Shown here: positions 48,152 through 55,703 of the stretch, piece by piece
Position numbering within the stretch: the first letter of the stretch is position 1
How the letters are laid out: each line of letters opens with the position of its first letter
Source of the DNA: Streptomyces sp. BK340
GTDB lineage: Bacteria; Actinomycetota; Actinomycetes; Streptomycetales; Streptomycetaceae
Assembly (NCBI RefSeq): GCF_007827595.1
Contig: NZ_VISR01000016.1
Location: 150,952 to 214,951, forward strand
Length of the DNA: 64,000 nucleotides
Direction of reading: 5' to 3'
Program-made: the position numbers and the translations under genes
The notes under the pieces: model-generated
Told to the model about the DNA's origin: nothing
Database searches by the model: none
What the model saw: only the letters and a program-made list of their open reading frames with translations

Positions 48152-49851
48152 CGCGCCCCCTCGGGAGCCGCCAGCGGGGTCGCGCGGACCGGGCCGCCCG
48201 CCGCCCAGCCCGGGACGCCCCGGGTCAGTACGTGGGCCGTGGGGCCGGTCCAGCGGACGGGGACGTGGGCCTCGGCCGGCGCGGCGAACGGCAGGGGCGC
48301 GCCCGCCTCGTCGAGGACGACGCGGCGTACCGGGCAGCGCGAGACGATCTCCAGGTAAATGCCGTGAAATGCCGCGATGTTCTGCTCGACGGTGAACAGT
48401 TCGAGCGCGCGGGCGCGGGAAGCGGCGCCGAGGCGCTCACGGCGCTCGGGGTCGTGCAGCAGCGCCACGCATGCTTCGGCGAGCGCCCGCGGATTGCGCG
48501 GGGGCACGACGAGGCCGGTGCCGCCGACGACTTCCACCACCGCGCCGACGTCGGTGGACACGGTGGCGCGTCCGCAGAACATGGCCTCGACCAGACTGAT
48601 CGGGAAGCCCTCGACGACGCTGGAGAGGACGACGACGGAGCCGCCGGCGTACGCGTCGGGCAGCGTCGGGGCCTCGGGGCCGCCGATCTCCTCGAAGGAG
48701 ACCGGGTTGTCGCCGACCGCGTGCACGCCCTCCGCCTCGTCCGGGAAGAGCTGGGCGGCCAGGGCCCGGCAGTGGCGCAGGTAGGCCGGGCCCTCGGGGC
48801 CCGCGGGCGCGCCGACGATCCGCAGGCGGGCCTTGGGCGCCTCTCTGCGGACCTCGGCGAAGGCGTGCAGCAGGGAGACGAGGTCCTTGGCGGGTTCCAC
48901 GCGTCCGACCCAGACGAGCGTGTCCGGGTCGGCGCGGTCCGGGGACTCGCCGACCTCCGCGAAGCGGGAGGCGTCCATGCCCGGGTGGACGGTACGGATC
49001 CTGGTGCGGTCGGCGCCGCACCGTTCCTGCCAGCGGCGGGTGTGCGCGTTGCCGGGGGTGAGGATCGCGGCCCGCCGGTAGACCTCCGTGGCCAGCCGGC
49101 CGTGGAAGGCGGCGAGCAGGGCTCGTACGGCGGGGGCCGCGGCGTCGGGGCCGAGGGCCAGGTAGTGCGAGCGCAGTTGCACGCCGTACTCGGTGACCAG
49201 CAGTGGTACGTCGGCGAAGTGCCGGGCGAGCAGTCCGGGCAGGGCGGCCGGGCCGCCGGCGGTGGCGTGGCAGAGGTCGGCCGCGCCGAGTCCGTCGTCG
49301 CCGTACCAGTCGAGGGAGAGGGGGCGCAGGGCGCGCTCGAGGTGCGCGGTGACGGTGAGCAGGTCGGGTACGCGCGCCTCGCGTGCCGTGCGCAGCGCGC
49401 CGGGGGCGCGGCAGGCGCGTTCCAGGGTGCGTACGGCGGTGTCGGAGCGGAGCGCGCCGACCAGTCCGCCCTCCTCGCGGGCGAGTTCGGCGAGACCGTA
49501 GAGCGCGCTGCCGAAACGGTCCGCCTGATGAGCGGACGCATCCTCGGCGGCGGTGTCGGGTGCGGCGCACAGGGCCCCGGCCAGTTCCCCGTAGCACTCG
49601 GTGAAGCGCCGGCGCCCGCGCCGGCCGTATGCGACTTCGTCGTCCTCGGCCGTCCACAGCGGGGCCGTACGGACCCGGCTGATCTGCTCGGGGAGCGGGA
49701 CCCAGCCCGCGTCCTCCTGCTGTCGGCTGCGGCTGAGCGCGTAGAGGTCGAACTCATGCTGTGCGAGCCCGCGCACGAGCCGGTCGCACCAGAGCCCGGC
49801 GTCACCGCTCACATACGGATAGCCACCCTCCGTAAGTAGTCCGATGCGCAC
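48148..49851 (-). CDS. PelF-like GT4 family glycosyltransferase (DUF3492 N-terminus)
   Basis: A 567-aa GT-B glycosyltransferase from GTG 49851. The N-terminus MRIGLLTEGGYPYVSGDAGL plus WCDRLVRGL is the hallmark of the DUF3492/PelF group. The acceptor-side domain includes LCHATAGGPAALPGLLARHF, VPLLVTEYGVQLRSHYLALG and AAILTPGNAHTRRWQERCGA. The donor-side domain has HPGMDASRF, LVWVGRVEPAKDLVSLLHAF and the E-x7-E site VVEGFPISLVEAMFCGRATV. PelF polymerises the Pel polysaccharide in Pseudomonas. It leads a coupled operon with a membrane protein, an epimerase and a Spherulin4-type hydrolase. The longer frame to 49968 lacks conserved sequence. Confidence 0.88.
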   Translation of the reverse strand: MRIGLLTEGGYPYVSGDAGLWCDRLVRGLAQHEFDLYALSRSRQQEDAGWVPLPEQISRVRTAPLWTAEDDEVAYGRRGRRRFTECYGELAGALCAAPDTAAEDASAHQADRFGSALYGLAELAREEGGLVGALRSDTAVRTLERACRAPGALRTAREARVPDLLTVTAHLERALRPLSLDWYGDDGLGAADLCHATAGGPAALPGLLARHFADVPLLVTEYGVQLRSHYLALGPDAAAPAVRALLAAFHGRLATEVYRRAAILTPGNAHTRRWQERCGADRTRIRTVHPGMDASRFAEVGESPDRADPDTLVWVGRVEPAKDLVSLLHAFAEVRREAPKARLRIVGAPAGPEGPAYLRHCRALAAQLFPDEAEGVHAVGDNPVSFEEIGGPEAPTLPDAYAGGSVVVLSSVVEGFPISLVEAMFCGRATVSTDVGAVVEVVGGTGLVVPPRNPRALAEACVALLHDPERRERLGAASRARALELFTVEQNIAAFHGIYLEIVSRCPVRRVVLDEAGAPLPFAAPAEAHVPVRWTGPTAHVLTRGVPGWAAGGPVRATPLAAPEGAR

Positions 49852-49932
49852 GTCTGCACCCCCGATCTCCCGTGAGTGGGAGCCGCCCTGGTCCTGGCGG
49901 CTCGCAGCGGGACGAACGTATGCGGACAAGGC

Positions 49933-49966
49933 GGTGGCGCGACGGACGGTTGTCCATCGCGCCACC
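49933..49966. terminator. Strong inverted repeat between ABC-transporter operon and glycosyltransferase operon
   Basis: GGTGGCGCGA-C-GGAC, a 4-base loop, and GTCC-A-TCGCGCCACC form a 15-bp stem with one mismatch. It lies 88 nt past the ABC ATPase stop and 80 nt before the glycosyltransferase start on the same strand. It is either the terminator of the first operon or an operator of the second. Confidence 0.65.
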
Positions 49967-50053
49967 AAAAGGGGTGAACGGTCGTAACTTTCGCGTGCGG
50001 GTCGCGTTCTGTCGCGCTAGGAGGCCGGACGGTGATCGGCCACGTACGAAACG

Positions 50054-51646
50054 TTACGCCGCGGCCGGCTCCCGCCGGGCCGCCCGCCGCTTCGCCGCCA
50101 GCTGCGGATCGAGCGCGGGTACGGCGGCCAGGAGCTGCTTGGTGTACGGCTCGCGCGGGGCGTCGTACACCGCGTCGGCGGGTCCGTACTCGACGACCCG
50201 TCCGCGGCGCATCACGGCGACCCGGTCGCTGACCTGGCGGACGACGGCGAGGTCGTGCGCGATGAACACCAGCGCGAGGCCGAGTTCGCGCTGCAGTTCC
50301 CCGAGCAGTTCGACCACCTGGGCCTGCGTCGTGACGTCGAGCGCCGAGACGGGCTCGTCGCAGACGATGACGCGCGGGTCGGCGGCGAGCGCCCGCGCGA
50401 TGCCGACGCGCTGACGCTGTCCGCCGCTGAACTCGTGCGGGTAGCGGTCGTAGTGGGCTGCTTCGAGCCCGACGCGCTCCAGCAGTTCGACCACGCGTCC
50501 CCGAATCCGCTCCTCTTCCCGGTCTCCGCGCGCGCGGAGCGGGTCGGCGATGGACTCGCCCACGCTGCGGCGGGGGTTGAGGGAGGAGACGGGGTCCTGG
50601 AAGACCATCTGGACGGCCGGGTTCACGCCGGTGCGCGGGCGCCCCGCGTGGTGGATCTCGCCGGCGGTCGGCTCGAGCAGCCCGACCAGCATGCGGCCCA
50701 GTGTGGTCTTGCCGCTGCCGCTCTCCCCCACGACGCCCAGGGTCTCGCCCCGGCGGACGGTCAGCGAGACGTCGTCCACGGCGGCGAAGGCCCGCTTGCC
50801 GCGCCCGAACTCGCGCCGGAGCCCGGTGGCCTCCAGTACGACCTCGTCGGACGTCTCGGAGGGGGCGCGCTGCGCGTCCACGCGCGGGACGGCGTCGAGC
50901 AGTTCGCGGGTGTACGTGTGCGCGGGCGCCGCGAGGACCGTGCCGACAGGGCCGTGTTCGACGGTCCGGCCGTGCCGCATGACCAGCACCTCGTCGACGC
51001 TCTCGGCGGCGACGCCCACGTCGTGGGTGACGAGCAGCAGGCCCATGCCGGTCTCGTCGCGCAGCGTGTGCAGCAGGTCGAGGATCTGGGCCTGGACGGT
51101 GACGTCGAGGGCCGTCGTGGGTTCGTCGGCGATCAGCAGGTCCGGCCGGCAGGCGAGCGCCATGGCGATCAGGGCGCGCTGGCGCATGCCGCCGCTGAAC
51201 TCGTGCGGGCGGGACCTGGACCGGCGTCGTGCATCCGGAATTCCAACCTTCTCCAGCACCTCGACGGCACGCGCGCGTGCGGCGCGGCGCGAGGCGCGCG
51301 TGTGTACGCGGTACACCTCGGCGATCTGGTCGCCGATCGCGTAGTAGGGGTCGAGCGAGGACAGCGGGTCCTGGAAGACCATGGCGGCCCTGGCGCCGCG
51401 CAGCCGCCGCAGTTCCGTGTCCGGGGCCTGCTGTACGTCGGTGCCGGCGACGTGCACCGAGCCGCCGACCCGCGCCCCCGTGCCCCGGTGCAGGCCCAGC
51501 AGGGCGCCGGCGACCGTGGACTTGCCGGAGCCGGACTCGCCGACCAGTGCGAGGGCGGCGCCCTGCTCCAGCCGGAAGGAGAGCCCGTCCACGGCCCGCA
51601 GCGAGCCGAACTCGACCGTCAGGTCGGTGACTTCCACCAGGCTCAT
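50054..51646 (-). CDS. Oligopeptide ABC importer ATPase, fused DppD-DppF type
   Basis: A 530-aa protein with two complete ABC domains. Domain 1: Walker A LVGESGSGKSTVAGALLG, signature FSGGMRQRALIAMALACR, Walker B LLIADEPTTALDVTVQAQ. Domain 2: VVGESGSGKTTLGRMLVG, FSGGQRQRVGIARALAADPR, VIVCDEPVSALDVTTQAQ. Each domain is followed by the oligopeptide-binding C-terminal extension (HTYTRELLDAVP and EPYTKQLLAAVPALDP). It supplies ATP hydrolysis for the importer encoded by the three genes upstream, with which it overlaps by 4 nt (ATGA at 51643). Last gene of the operon. Confidence 0.95.
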   Translation of the reverse strand: MSLVEVTDLTVEFGSLRAVDGLSFRLEQGAALALVGESGSGKSTVAGALLGLHRGTGARVGGSVHVAGTDVQQAPDTELRRLRGARAAMVFQDPLSSLDPYYAIGDQIAEVYRVHTRASRRAARARAVEVLEKVGIPDARRRSRSRPHEFSGGMRQRALIAMALACRPDLLIADEPTTALDVTVQAQILDLLHTLRDETGMGLLLVTHDVGVAAESVDEVLVMRHGRTVEHGPVGTVLAAPAHTYTRELLDAVPRVDAQRAPSETSDEVVLEATGLRREFGRGKRAFAAVDDVSLTVRRGETLGVVGESGSGKTTLGRMLVGLLEPTAGEIHHAGRPRTGVNPAVQMVFQDPVSSLNPRRSVGESIADPLRARGDREEERIRGRVVELLERVGLEAAHYDRYPHEFSGGQRQRVGIARALAADPRVIVCDEPVSALDVTTQAQVVELLGELQRELGLALVFIAHDLAVVRQVSDRVAVMRRGRVVEYGPADAVYDAPREPYTKQLLAAVPALDPQLAAKRRAARREPAAA

Positions 51647-52641
51647 GCGAGTACCACCCGTCGGTCGGCCACCGCGTACAGGACGTCCGCGACGGCGTTG
51701 GCGATGACGACGAAGAAGCCGACGACCAGGACCATGCCGACGACCACCGGCAGGTCCACGACCTTCACCGCGTGCACCAGCTCCTGACCGATGCCGGGCA
51801 GACCGAACAGGGTCTCGGTGAGGACGGCGCCGCCGACGGCCGAGCCGACGTTGTTGGCGTTCAGCGCGATGACGGGCGCGAGCGCGCCGCGCAGGGCGTG
51901 CCGGCCGACGATCGAGCGCTCCCCCACGCCGTACGCCCGGAAGGTGCGGATGTGGTCCTCGGCGAGCGTCTCCAGCATCGAGGCGCGGGTGAGCCGGGCG
52001 AACGCGGCCGCCTCGATGAGGGCGAGCGAGAGCCAGGGCAGCAGCAGGTTCCACGCCCACTGCTCCGGGTCGTCGGTGAGGTTCACGTACTGCGGGAAGG
52101 GCAGCAGCTGGAGTTCGCCGCAGACGACGATCATCAGCACGAGGCCGATGACGAAGACGGGCGTGGCGGTGCCCGCGAGGGTGAGGGCGGTCAGCAGGCG
52201 CTCGGAGATCCGGCCGCGCCGCCAGGCGGAGAGCACGCCGGTGCCGACGCCGAGCAGGAGCCAGAGCACCATCGCGCCGAGGACGAGCGACAGGCTGACC
52301 GGGAGCTTGGTCAGGATGATGTCCATGACCTGCTGGTCGCTCTGGTACGACATCCCCAGGCAGGGCGCGGAGCAGTGCGCCACCGAGGTGCCCGTCGAGT
52401 AGTCCCGGCCGACGACGAGGCCTTCCAGGAAGTGCCAGTAGCGCAGGTAGAGCGGGTCACCGAGCCTGAGCTGCGCGGCGACCTGGTGCACCTGTTCCGG
52501 CGAACAGCGCGGGCCGCAGGTGATCTGGGCGACGTTGCCGGGTGTGGCGTAGAAGACGACGTAGACGATCACCGATATGGCGAGCAGGGTGACCGCCATG
52601 CCGACGGCGCGGCGCAGCACGAAACCACCGAAGCCGCTCAT
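51643..52641 (-). CDS. Oligopeptide ABC importer permease, DppB type
   Basis: A 332-aa permease from ATG 52641. The first helix AVGMAVTLLAISVIVYVVFY is typical of DppB/OppB. A periplasmic loop with unusual cysteines (TCGPRCSPEQ and HCSAPCLGMS) follows, then five further helices and the EAA loop EDHIRTFRAYGVGERSIVGR plus HALRGAL. The four loop cysteines are conserved-looking and could form two disulphides. Overlaps the downstream ATPase gene and the upstream permease gene by 4 nt each. Confidence 0.93.
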   Translation of the reverse strand: MSGFGGFVLRRAVGMAVTLLAISVIVYVVFYATPGNVAQITCGPRCSPEQVHQVAAQLRLGDPLYLRYWHFLEGLVVGRDYSTGTSVAHCSAPCLGMSYQSDQQVMDIILTKLPVSLSLVLGAMVLWLLLGVGTGVLSAWRRGRISERLLTALTLAGTATPVFVIGLVLMIVVCGELQLLPFPQYVNLTDDPEQWAWNLLLPWLSLALIEAAAFARLTRASMLETLAEDHIRTFRAYGVGERSIVGRHALRGALAPVIALNANNVGSAVGGAVLTETLFGLPGIGQELVHAVKVVDLPVVVGMVLVVGFFVVIANAVADVLYAVADRRVVLA

Positions 52642-53648
52642 GCGGTCTCCTCCTTCGCGGTCCCGCTCCGGCTCTTCCGGCCGGTGCCGACGCGCAGGCG
52701 GGAGGCCGCGCGCGGATCGAGTGCGGTGCGCACGCCGTCGCCGAGGACGGTCAGGGCCAGGACGGTGAGGAACAGGGCGCCGGCCGGGAGCAGCAGGTAC
52801 TGCGGCGCGGCCTGGTACCAGACGTCGGCGCTGGTGAGCATCTGTCCCCAGGACGGTGTGGGCGGCTTCACGCCCACGCCGAGGAAGGAGAGGGCGGCCT
52901 CGACCGAGATGTTCATGGGGACGAGCAGCGCCGCGTAGGTGATGACGGGTGCGGCCAGCCCCGGGAGCAGCTCGCGGCGGGCGATCCGCCAGGTGCCCCA
53001 CCCGCTCAGGCGGGCGGCGGAGACGTAGTCGAGGCCCTTGAGGGTGAGGGTCTGGGCGCGCACGATCTTCGCGATGTTGCCCCAGGCGATGAGGCCGATG
53101 ACGAGGGTGACGAGGACGGGCCGGGGAAAGCTCGACGGCACGATCGCCAGCAGCGCCAGGGACATGATCATCAGCGGCATGGCGACGATGATGTCCGTGA
53201 CCCGGCTCAACAGTTGATCAACCCATCGGGTGCCGAGCGCGGAGGCCACGCCGACCACGACGCCGATCGCGACCTGCACCACGGTCGCCGCCAGCGCGAC
53301 GCCCAGCGACACCCGCGCTCCGTAGACCAGCCGCGCGAACAGGTCGCGCCCGGTCTGCGGTTCGACACCCAGCCAGTGGCCCGCGCCGGCGCCGCCGAAG
53401 GAGCCGATGGGCACGCCCCCGCGCGCGGAGTCGATCAGGGAGGGGTGGTAGGTGGTCGGGTCCTGGCCCTCCAGTGCGGTGAGCAGCGGCGCGGCGAGCG
53501 CGACCAGGACGAGCAGCGCGACGACGACCGCCGCGACGAGGGCGGCGCGCTGCGCCCGCAGCCGCCGCCAGAACTGACGGGCCCCCGAGGCCCCCGGGAC
53601 GGGCGCGGCCGTCCCAGGGGCCTGGGTGGCGACAAGTGCCTCGCTCAC
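52638..53648 (-). CDS. Oligopeptide ABC importer permease, DppC type
   Basis: A 336-aa permease from GTG 53648, four bases after the stop of the binding-protein gene. The cytoplasmic N-terminus is Ala/Pro-rich, the first helix is AALVAAVVVALLVLVALAAP, and the substrate-entry domain has GGAGAGHWLGVEPQTGRDLF (the LGTDxxGRDxF family motif), with the EAA loop TLKGLDYVSAARLSGWGTWR. It pairs with the DppB-type subunit. The stop overlaps the next start (ATGA). Confidence 0.93.
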   Translation of the reverse strand: MSEALVATQAPGTAAPVPGASGARQFWRRLRAQRAALVAAVVVALLVLVALAAPLLTALEGQDPTTYHPSLIDSARGGVPIGSFGGAGAGHWLGVEPQTGRDLFARLVYGARVSLGVALAATVVQVAIGVVVGVASALGTRWVDQLLSRVTDIIVAMPLMIMSLALLAIVPSSFPRPVLVTLVIGLIAWGNIAKIVRAQTLTLKGLDYVSAARLSGWGTWRIARRELLPGLAAPVITYAALLVPMNISVEAALSFLGVGVKPPTPSWGQMLTSADVWYQAAPQYLLLPAGALFLTVLALTVLGDGVRTALDPRAASRLRVGTGRKSRSGTAKEETA

Positions 53649-53652
53649 GGCG

Positions 53653-55371
53653 CTACTTGACCGCGACCTGGGAGATGTCCAGAACACCGGTCCAGTCGCT
53701 GATCACGATCTTCTTGACGTTCTTGCCGTACAGGCGCTTGTAGACGGGGTGGAACAGCGGCACGGTCAGGGCCTGTGCGCCGATCTTCTTGTCCAGTGCA
53801 CCCCACCGCTGGGCGGCCGCGCCAAGGTCGGTCAACTTGTTGATCGCGTCAATCTCGTCATTGACCGACTTGTCGTCGAGCAGGCCCGTGTTGAAGTTCG
53901 CGCCGTCCTTGACGATCTGCCGGCCGTCGAAGATCGGGGCGAGGAAGGGACCGCCGGAGGGCCAGTCGGCACCCCAGTGGGCGAGGAAGAAGCCCGGCTC
54001 GGTCTTCACGCTGTGGATCTTGTCCCGGTAGTCGTTGTCCTCCAGTCCCTGGAGCTTGACCGTGATGCCGGCCTTCTTCAGGGCGTCCTGGATGGCGGTG
54101 GCGATCTCCGGGCTGGTCTCGAAGTTCTTGTCGTTGGAGTGCGTGAGGGTGACGGTCAGCCCGTTCTTGTGGCCGGCCTCCTTCAGCAGCTCCCTGGCCT
54201 TCGCCGGGTTGCCGGCCCTGCCCGCCGGGAAGAGGTCGTACGGCTCGTAGCCGAAGGACTTCTGGTCGGGCAGGTAGGTGGTGGCGGGCTCGGCGAGTGC
54301 GGAGCCGCCGGCCGCGTTGATCACGGACGAGCGGTCGACGGCGTAGGAGATCGCCTGCCGCACCCTGATGTCGTCGAACGGCTTCACCTTCGGGTTGAAG
54401 GCGATGTAGTTCGTGTAGCCGAAGTGGCCGGTGCCCACGCGCGCGGCCAGCTCCTTGTCCCCGGTCACCTTGGCGAGCTCGGCCGGGCCGAGGTTGGTGT
54501 CCGTGGTGACCGCGGCCGCGTCCGCACCCTGAGACGCGGACAGCCGCTGGTTGATCACGGAGGAGTCGAGGCCGGAGCGGACGTCGATGGTGTCCGGGTA
54601 GGCCTTGCGCTCGGCGTCGACCGTCGTGGACCAGTAGGTGTTGCGCTCGAGCACCAGGTGCTCACCGTCGTTCTCGTTCTTCACGACCTTGTACGGGCCC
54701 GACGAGATCGGGTGCTCCTCGTACTTGGTGCCCGTGTCCTTGCCCTTCGGGACGGGCGTGAACTGCGTCTGCGTGGCCAGGAACGGGAACTCGCCCTCGG
54801 GCTTGTTCAGGTGGAAGACGATGGTCCGCGCGTCCGGCGTCTCGATCGCCGAGAGACCCTTCTTGTCCTTGTACGGGCCCTGGTAGTCGGCCGCACCGAC
54901 CAGCCAGTCCCTCAAGTACGGTGCGCCGCCGGAGAGTTCGGGGGCGAAGGAGCGCTCGATGCCGTACTTGACGTCGGCCGAGGTGATCGGGGTGCCGTCC
55001 TCGTACTTCAGGCCCTTCTTCAGGGTGTACGTCCAGACGGTCGCGTCCTTGCTGGGGCGCCCGGTGTCGGTGGCCAGGTCCGGGACGACCTTGGCGCCGG
55101 CCGCGCCGTTCTCCCGGTTGCGGGTGGTGAGGGTGCGGAACACGAGCGAGGGGACGTTGCCGCCGCCGGAGGTGTAGAGGCGGGCGGGGTCGAAGTCCTG
55201 CTGCGGTTCGGAGTTCAGAACGGTCAGCGTGCCGCCCTTGTGCGGCGCGGAGTCGCCACCGGAGCCCTTGGCATCGTTGTCCTTCGGGCCGCAGGCGGCG
55301 GCGCCCGCTGCCACGACCAGGCTGACGGATGCCGCTGCCACGCGGCGCGCTATGACGGACGGTTGACGCAT
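53653..55371 (-). CDS. Oligopeptide-binding lipoprotein (family 5 extracellular solute-binding protein)
   Basis: A 572-aa lipoprotein from ATG 55371 (MRQPSVIARRVAAASVSLVV), lipobox AAGAAACGPK. The mature protein follows the family 5 pattern: GGTLTVLNSEPQQDFDPARL, LVFRTLTTRNRENGAAGAKV, YEDGTPITSADVKYGIERSF, FNPKVKPFDDIRVRQAISYA and FDGRQIVKDGANFNTG. It captures oligopeptides outside the membrane and hands them to the DppB/DppC pair. First structural gene of the operon, 180 nt behind a possible leader peptide. Ligand unknown; related importers in Streptomyces (such as BldK) take up signalling peptides. Confidence 0.93.
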   Translation of the reverse strand: MRQPSVIARRVAAASVSLVVAAGAAACGPKDNDAKGSGGDSAPHKGGTLTVLNSEPQQDFDPARLYTSGGGNVPSLVFRTLTTRNRENGAAGAKVVPDLATDTGRPSKDATVWTYTLKKGLKYEDGTPITSADVKYGIERSFAPELSGGAPYLRDWLVGAADYQGPYKDKKGLSAIETPDARTIVFHLNKPEGEFPFLATQTQFTPVPKGKDTGTKYEEHPISSGPYKVVKNENDGEHLVLERNTYWSTTVDAERKAYPDTIDVRSGLDSSVINQRLSASQGADAAAVTTDTNLGPAELAKVTGDKELAARVGTGHFGYTNYIAFNPKVKPFDDIRVRQAISYAVDRSSVINAAGGSALAEPATTYLPDQKSFGYEPYDLFPAGRAGNPAKARELLKEAGHKNGLTVTLTHSNDKNFETSPEIATAIQDALKKAGITVKLQGLEDNDYRDKIHSVKTEPGFFLAHWGADWPSGGPFLAPIFDGRQIVKDGANFNTGLLDDKSVNDEIDAINKLTDLGAAAQRWGALDKKIGAQALTVPLFHPVYKRLYGKNVKKIVISDWTGVLDISQVAVK

Positions 55372-55481
55372 CGGAAAGACGACCTCTCGGGGGAACTGAT
55401 CGAGGAATTCTCGAAGAGTGAGACATGTGGACGAGGAGTGAGACGGCTGCGGACAGACGTCGGCCCCGGCGTCGGGTCGTC

Positions 55482-55505
55482 GGAAAATCCGTGACACGGT
55501 CACGG
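55482..55505 (-). promoter_or_regulatory. Terminator-like hairpin between leader ORF and binding-protein gene
   Basis: On the minus strand CCGTGAC-CGT-GTCACGG (55489-55505) is followed by ATTTTCC. A 7-bp stem with a short T-run, 46 bases after the leader ORF stop and 117 before the binding-protein start, has the form of an attenuator. Confidence 0.45.
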
Positions 55506-55551
55506 ACGGAAAAAGGGGAAAAGTCGCGACGCGAACGCCAGGGAGGCGGCG

Positions 55552-55647
55552 TCAGTGACAGTGGATGTCGGCCACGCAGAGCGCGGTCACACCGATCAGC
55601 GCCAGCTCGATGGCGGCGCTGTTGGAAACGGCATGACTAGACCACAT
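55552..55647 (-). CDS. Candidate leaderless 31-aa leader peptide of the oligopeptide importer operon
   Basis: The ATG at 55647 lies 8 bases past the -10 box of a near-perfect housekeeping promoter, so translation would begin at the mRNA 5' end. No Shine-Dalgarno is present. The peptide has a polar start (MWSSHAVSNS), a hydrophobic centre (AAIELALIGVTALCV) and a Cys/His end (ADIHCH). A short helix of this size could insert in the membrane; the terminal Cys and His codons could also serve as a sensor. The hairpin at 55489 follows. Function unknown; assignment rests on the promoter and position. Confidence 0.55.
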   Translation of the reverse strand: MWSSHAVSNSAAIELALIGVTALCVADIHCH

Positions 55648-55654
55648 GCGCAAA

Positions 55655-55683
55655 AATATGAACGAACTTGCTGCTCATGTCAA
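55655..55683 (-). promoter_or_regulatory. Strong housekeeping promoter of the oligopeptide importer operon
   Basis: On the minus strand TTGACA (55678-55683) is separated by exactly 17 bases from CATATT (55655-55660), the best -35/-10 pair seen in the window. It lies between the DUF3152 gene stop (55704) and the leader ORF. Confidence 0.8.
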
Positions 55684-55703
55684 TGTGACGCGAGCGGCTC
55701 CTG

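Noticed and set aside
53626..55494. Long plus-strand frame opposite the solute-binding-protein gene
   Set aside because: Shadow of a clear lipoprotein gene; no ribosome-binding site and no recognisable fold.
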